Positions 4,783 to 8,322 of a stretch of DNA of 8,322 nt are shown piece after piece. This DNA is from Chloroflexota bacterium (GTDB taxonomy: Bacteria; Chloroflexota; Anaerolineae; 4572-78; J111): positions 1-8,322 of the forward strand of contig RFJV01000760.1 of NCBI GenBank assembly GCA_003694775.1. Direction: 5' to 3'. The position numbers and the translations under genes were made by a program. Each line of letters starts with the position of its first letter. Position 1 is the stretch's first letter. The notes under the pieces are model-generated. The model had not been told where the DNA came from and did no database searches. It saw nothing but the letters and a program-made list of their open reading frames with translations.

Positions 4783-6864
4783 ATGAAACAGCTTGACCTG
4801 ACCATTGTCAACCCTACCGGACTCCATGCCCGTCCCGCGGCGGTTTTTGTGAAAACTGCCAAGAAATTCAAATCCAAGATTACCGTGCGGCACGGAAAAA
4901 AGAAGGCCAACGCCAAAAGCGTCATCTCTGTCCTGGCGTTAGGGGTAGAATCCGGTAGCCAAATTCAGCTCCTCGTTGAAGGCGAGGATGAAGAAGAAGC
5001 CCTGACCACGCTTCAAGCGGCTGTTGCCGCTGGCCTGGGAGACGACCTGAACCATCGGCCCCAACCAACCGGGGCCGATGGTTCAGAAAAACAGGCGGCG
5101 GTTGCCGGCAAAACCGTCCCCTCTGGCCAAACCAAATCCAACGAAAAAGTGGTGCGAGCAATCCCCGCCGCACCCGGCGTTGCCATTGGGCCGCTGTACC
5201 GGTTCAAAGCCGCTGAAATCAATGTGGAAACCACTGCCACCGAAACCGCAGACCCCGTCCAGCATAAAACTCGGCTGGAGGAGGCCATCAAACAGGCCAA
5301 AACCGAACTGCGGGAACTGCACCGGCAAATGCTCCAGCGGTTGGGCGCAGGCGAGGCCGCCATTTTTGAAGCCCATCTGGCTATTCTGGACGACCCGGAA
5401 CTGTTCGAGAAGGCTTGCGAGCAGATAGAGGCCGGCCAACCAGCCGGGAGTGCCTGGTCTGCGGTGGTGGAAGAGATGGCGAACACCCTGGCCAGCTTGA
5501 ATGATGAACTGCTGGCCGCGCGGGCCGCCGACGTGCGGGATGTGGGCCGCCGGGTACTGCGGATTTTATCCGGTGTCCAGTCCCACGGACCTGACTTACC
5601 GGAGGAACCGGTTATCCTGGTCGCACCAGACCTTTCTCCCTCCGATACGGTTTCGCTCGACACCAACCGGGTGTTGGGTTTTTGTACCGCCAGCGGCGGC
5701 GCCAACGGCCACACGGCAATTTTGGCCCGCGCCCTGGGTATTCCGGCCATTGTGGGGGCCGGTCAAGAAGTACTGTCGCTGTCTAACGGTACTACGGCCG
5801 TTCTGAATGGCGATACCGGTACGCTCACGCTTGACCCTGATGCCGACATGCTCACCGTTGCCAGGAATTTGCAGAAAGAACATCAATCCCGTCGTACCGC
5901 CGAACTGCAGGCCGCCCACACCAAAGCGATGACCGCCGACCAGCACCCCATCGAAGTGGCGGCCAATATCGGTAGTGTGGCCGAAGCCCGGCAAGCTGTG
6001 GAGTTTGGCGCCGAAGCCATTGGCCTTCTGCGCACCGAATTCCTGTTTCTGAACCGGACTGAAGCTCCATCGGAAGAATATCAGTTTGAAGTATACCGCG
6101 ACATCGCCCTGGCAATGGACAACCGGCCGGTCATCATCCGCACGCTGGATATCGGTGGCGATAAACCCCTCCCGTACCTGAACCTGCCCCCTGAAGAGAA
6201 CCCATTTTTGGGCCAGCGAGGTATCCGGCTGTGTCTGGCTCGCCCCGAACTCCTGCGTACACAACTGCGAGCCATTCTCCGGGCGGCCAAATTTGGACAC
6301 CTGCGGATAATGTTTCCAATGATTACCAGTTTTGAAGATTGGACTGCGGCCAAACGGCTGGTCGACGAAGTCCGGGCCGAGCTGGATGCCCCTCCGGTTG
6401 AACTGGGAATTATGATTGAGGTACCCGCCGCGGCACTGCTGGCCGATGTTTTTGCTCAGGAAGTTGATTTCTTCTCCATCGGCACCAACGATTTAACCCA
6501 ATACACCCTGGCCATAGACCGCACCCATCCCCTGCTGTCGGAGCAGGCCGATGGTCTGCATCCGGCAGTGCTGAGGCTTATCAAAAATACGGTTCAGGCC
6601 GCGCATTCTGCGGGAAAATGGGTGGGTGTTTGCGGTGAATTGGCCGCCGATGCCCACGCCGTCCCTGTATTGGTGGGACTTGGCGTTGATGAATTGAGCG
6701 TCAGTATTCCGGCTATCCCCACCGTAAAGGCCCAACTTCGCTCGATTGCGTTATCTACTGCCCAACATCTGGCCGAACAAACGCTGGCTTGCGCCACTCC
6801 CACCGAAGTGCGGCGCACTGTTGATAGTTTACGTTCGTTTTCACAGCCGGTTGTAGAGAAGTAA
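4783..6864 (+). CDS. HPr-Enzyme I fusion (PEP-protein phosphotransferase with N-terminal HPr)
   Basis: The 693-residue protein joins both general PTS proteins. Residues 1 to about 88 are HPr: NPTGLHARPAA carries His15, and ANAKSVISVLALGV carries Ser46 at the position used by HPr kinase in Gram-positive bacteria. A hydrophilic linker (about 89-121) follows. Enzyme I begins near 122 (VVRAIPAAPGVAIGPLYRF). It contains the helical HPr-binding region (about 155-265), the phosphohistidine loop GGANGHTAILARALG with His310, and the PEP-binding barrel: LLRTEFLF (Arg417), RTLDIGGDKPLPYL (Arg453), PFLGQRGIRL (Arg479), DFFSIGTNDLTQYTLA (Asn569, Asp570) and VGVCGELA (Cys617). All residues needed for PEP-dependent phosphorylation appear to be present. 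It autophosphorylates from PEP and hands phosphate to its own or a neighbour's HPr domain, then to EIIA. The ATG at 4783 has AAGGAG eight nt upstream. Placement between EIIA and mtlD suggests dedication to mannitol. E. coli and Bacillus have HPr and EI as separate genes. Confidence 0.93.
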   Translation: MKQLDLTIVNPTGLHARPAAVFVKTAKKFKSKITVRHGKKKANAKSVISVLALGVESGSQIQLLVEGEDEEEALTTLQAAVAAGLGDDLNHRPQPTGADGSEKQAAVAGKTVPSGQTKSNEKVVRAIPAAPGVAIGPLYRFKAAEINVETTATETADPVQHKTRLEEAIKQAKTELRELHRQMLQRLGAGEAAIFEAHLAILDDPELFEKACEQIEAGQPAGSAWSAVVEEMANTLASLNDELLAARAADVRDVGRRVLRILSGVQSHGPDLPEEPVILVAPDLSPSDTVSLDTNRVLGFCTASGGANGHTAILARALGIPAIVGAGQEVLSLSNGTTAVLNGDTGTLTLDPDADMLTVARNLQKEHQSRRTAELQAAHTKAMTADQHPIEVAANIGSVAEARQAVEFGAEAIGLLRTEFLFLNRTEAPSEEYQFEVYRDIALAMDNRPVIIRTLDIGGDKPLPYLNLPPEENPFLGQRGIRLCLARPELLRTQLRAILRAAKFGHLRIMFPMITSFEDWTAAKRLVDEVRAELDAPPVELGIMIEVPAAALLADVFAQEVDFFSIGTNDLTQYTLAIDRTHPLLSEQADGLHPAVLRLIKNTVQAAHSAGKWVGVCGELAADAHAVPVLVGLGVDELSVSIPAIPTVKAQLRSIALSTAQHLAEQTLACATPTEVRRTVDSLRSFSQPVVEK

Positions 6865-6874
6865 GGATGAAACA

Positions 6875-8080
6875 ATGACTCGCTCAAACCAAAACTCACA
6901 AAAAAAAGCGGTGCAGTTTGGCGCCGGCAATATTGGCCGTGGCTTTATTGGCCAGGTTTTATCACAGGCCGGCTACCGGTTGACCTTTGTTGATGTGGTC
7001 GACCCGCTTGTCAGGCAAATCAACGAACGAGGCCGCTACACTCTTATCGAAATCGACGCCTCCGGCCAAAAAGAAGTGACCGTGGAGAATGTTGAAGCTA
7101 TCAATGCCAGCAACGAAAGTGCGGTCATTCAGGCAATTGTCGAGGCTGATATCATCATCACCGCGGTAGGCCCAGGAGTCCTGCCCATTATCGCCAAGGT
7201 AATTGCCAAAGGATTACAGCAGCGCGCTCAGGTTAACCCCGCCACTCCGCTGAATATCATCGCCTGTGAGAATCTCATTCATAACTCTCATATTCTCCGG
7301 GACCATGTGACCAACCATTTGCCCGACACCTATAGAGCCTACGTGGAACGAAACGTTGGTTTTCCCAACTGTGTGATAGACCGGGTGGTCACCGCCCCGT
7401 CTGATACGGTGCGGCAGGCAGACCCGCTGGCTGTGGTAGCTGAAGGCCAGGGTATCTGGATTGTCGACCGGTATGCAGTGGCCGGTGAGCTTCCGGTCAT
7501 TGCCGGCTTGCAGTTTACCGAAAACCTTGAGGCTTACGTCGAACAGAAAATTTTTACCCTCAACACCGCCCACGCCATTGCCGCTTATCTTGGCTACCTG
7601 AAAGGCTACCAGTACATTCACGAAGCCCTGCATGACCCGGAAATCTACCGCACGGTTTTGGGCAGTGTATGGGAATTTGGAGCAGTACTAACCAAGCGCC
7701 ATAATCTGGACCCCGTAGCCCAACAGCAGTACGCGGCCCAGGTTTTGAAGCGGTTTGAAAATTCCTCCATCCCCGACCCGATAGAACGGGTGGCGCGAGA
7801 CCCCAAGCGAAAATTGGCCCCTACCGACCGGTTGGTTAAACCGGCATTGTTAGCCCTGGAGGCAGGGGTGACTCCCAATCATCTGGCGACCGGCATTGCC
7901 GCGGCTCTCTTGTATGATGCCCCCACCGATGCCCAGGCCGTGGAGCTGGGCCAAGCCTTGCGAACACAGGGCCTGGAAGCTGTCCTGCAGGAAGTGTGCC
8001 AGCTTCCCCCCGACAGTGCCTTGACGGCTTTAATCAAAAGCAAAATGTCAAAAGCGGTTCGGGCCGCAGTTTTTGCCTGA
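6875..8080 (+). CDS. mtlD: Mannitol-1-phosphate 5-dehydrogenase
   Basis: The 401-residue product oxidises mannitol 1-phosphate to fructose 6-phosphate with NAD+ in the cytoplasm, feeding glycolysis. The N-terminal nucleotide-binding fold has AVQFGAGNIGRGFIG (12-26) and Asp40 at the end of the second strand, as in NAD-dependent members. The long-chain polyol dehydrogenase catalytic signature is KIFTLNTAHAIAAYLG, with Lys225, Asn230 and His233. ACENLIHN (130-137), RFENSSIPDPIERVARDP (293-310) and KLAPTDRL (313-320) are typical of MtlD. It is about 20 residues longer than the E. coli enzyme (382), partly from a polar N-terminal extension (1-10). The ATG at 6875 lies 10 nt after the HPr-EI stop, with AAGGA overlapping that stop (6863-6867). 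A GTG at 6911 fits the family's usual start but lacks a comparable binding site. The stop codon lies in the first unit of a 30-bp tandem repeat. Confidence 0.95.
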   Translation: MTRSNQNSQKKAVQFGAGNIGRGFIGQVLSQAGYRLTFVDVVDPLVRQINERGRYTLIEIDASGQKEVTVENVEAINASNESAVIQAIVEADIIITAVGPGVLPIIAKVIAKGLQQRAQVNPATPLNIIACENLIHNSHILRDHVTNHLPDTYRAYVERNVGFPNCVIDRVVTAPSDTVRQADPLAVVAEGQGIWIVDRYAVAGELPVIAGLQFTENLEAYVEQKIFTLNTAHAIAAYLGYLKGYQYIHEALHDPEIYRTVLGSVWEFGAVLTKRHNLDPVAQQQYAAQVLKRFENSSIPDPIERVARDPKRKLAPTDRLVKPALLALEAGVTPNHLATGIAAALLYDAPTDAQAVELGQALRTQGLEAVLQEVCQLPPDSALTALIKSKMSKAVRAAVFA

Positions 8081-8135
8081 CACCAGTAGCTCTTTAGCCC
8101 CAACACCTGACACCAGTAGCTCTTTAGCCCCAACA
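8076..8135 (+). repeat. Perfect two-copy 30-bp tandem repeat at the end of mtlD
   Basis: Two identical 30-bp units (8076-8105 and 8106-8135), each starting CCTGACACCAGTAGC and ending TTAGCCCCAACA, stand head to tail without mismatches. The first unit contains the last bases of mtlD including its TGA. The second unit repeats the stop context in non-coding sequence 17 nt before the terminator stem. Perfect identity means a recent duplication, or conservation because the unit is recognised by something. Confidence 0.95.
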
Positions 8136-8151
8136 GTTGTATTGGTATTCT

Positions 8152-8187
8152 GGAGGTCTGGCAATATTTTTGCCAGACCTCCTTCTT
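8152..8187 (+). terminator. Intrinsic terminator of the mannitol operon
   Basis: A perfect 13-bp stem (8152-8164 with 8170-8182) with the loop TATTT is followed by the T-rich TTCTT. It lies 71 nt after the mtlD stop and 8 nt before the right copy of the 65-bp repeat. It is the strongest hairpin in the window and marks the 3' end of the operon. Confidence 0.85.
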
Positions 8188-8195
8188 ACTTATAA

Positions 8196-8260
8196 CGGCG
8201 TCCGGCTGACCCTCCCCTCCGGTGCAGACTTCGCCGAACTGGCCCGGTTCACTATTCCCG
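8196..8260 (+). repeat. 65-bp direct repeat, right copy
   Basis: This is the near-copy of 175-239, differing at three of 65 positions. It begins 8 nt after the terminator T-run. No start codon, ribosome binding site or rest of a gene precedes it, only the terminator. Confidence 0.9.
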
Positions 8261-8286
8261 CACCGCGAGCTACAGTCCCGAAATGA
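8197..8286 (+). pseudogene. Detached fragment of the first gene's C-terminus
   Basis: Read in the same frame as the first gene, this stretch gives GVRLTLPSGADFAELARFTI, then diverges into PAPRATVPK and stops at TGA 8284-8286. Relative to the left copy there is one silent change and two substitutions (Ser to Pro, Val to Ile), so the reading frame has been kept. It lacks everything upstream that would make it a gene, so it is a fragment. It may be the end of a broken paralogue or a remnant left when the mannitol cluster entered this site. Confidence 0.6.
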
Positions 8287-8307
8287 ATTTCCAGGCTGTG
8301 TAACTGC

Positions 8308-8320
8308 AGTCTGCCAGACT
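8308..8320. other. 13-nt palindrome at the window edge
   Basis: AGTCTG-C-CAGACT is a perfect palindrome around one central base. Its part TGCCAGAC also occurs in the 3' arm of the operon terminator (8171-8178). It could be part of a degenerate terminator or hairpin continuing beyond the window; with only two more bases available it cannot be judged. Confidence 0.25.
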
Positions 8321-8322
8321 TC

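Noticed and set aside
4378..4893. Long minus-strand open frame (171 codons) across the EIIA and HPr genes, and similar minus-strand frames inside HPr-EI.
   Set aside because: These are antisense shadows of clearly conserved genes, with no ribosome binding sites and no recognisable domains.
6900..6907. Run of eight A near the start of mtlD as a programmed slippage site.
   Set aside because: The gene is intact in the zero frame, and no alternative product or downstream structure supports frameshifting.
8076..8135. Start of a CRISPR array.
   Set aside because: The two 30-bp units are directly adjacent with no spacer, and no cas gene is present.
1..8322. tRNA, rRNA, transposase or integrase genes.
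   Set aside because: None could be recognised on either strand, so the mobile interpretation rests only on the flanking repeat.

Overview
The window carries one co-directional (+ strand) gene cluster that appears to be a complete, self-contained mannitol phosphotransferase system (PTS). It runs from a PRD-family regulator (mtlR-like) through separate EIIC, EIIB and EIIA mannitol components, then a fused HPr-Enzyme I protein, and ends with mannitol-1-phosphate 5-dehydrogenase (mtlD). Everything needed to take mannitol from outside the cell to fructose 6-phosphate with PEP as phosphoryl donor is encoded between about 970 and 8080. All expected phosphorylation residues of the energy-coupling chain are visible: EI His310, HPr His15, EIIA His62 and EIIB Cys17. 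The EIIC signature [11 protein letters not shown] is also present.

Layout. Positions 1-247 hold the 3' end of an unrelated gene, followed by a strong hairpin terminator (291-330). An AT-rich stretch with an extended -10 promoter candidate (about 493-501) leads into a small unrecognised gene (539-892). The regulator follows (974-2530). A 238-nt leader (2531-2768) contains a well-positioned ribosome binding site, a six-codon ORF and a stem-loop. The transport and catabolic genes follow: EIIC (2769-3863), EIIB (3971-4294), EIIA (4297-4749), HPr-EI (4783-6864) and mtlD (6875-8080). The mtlD stop codon lies in a perfect two-copy 30-bp tandem repeat, then comes a 13-bp-stem terminator (8152-8187). 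Just beyond it is a 65-bp near-copy (62/65) of the tail of the first gene in the window, so the whole cluster is flanked by direct repeats 8,021 bp apart.

Organism. The GC-moderate, single-strand gene layout and the style of the truncated first gene (a C-terminal beta-rich domain with LPPGEYRL...GFY...VRLTL) remind me of Chloroflexota (Anaerolineae-like) genomes, where PTSs are uncommon. This is an inference from style, not a demonstrated assignment. The flanking repeat and the one-sugar-only, all-in-one PTS fit acquisition as a cassette.

Most notable features: the flanking repeat; the HPr-EI fusion tied to a single sugar operon; a regulator that has lost three of four canonical PRD histidines but keeps the first PRD2 histidine and the EIIB-like cysteine; the three-way split of EII-mannitol with an Asp-Trp acidic tail on EIIC; and the structured leader in front of EIIC.
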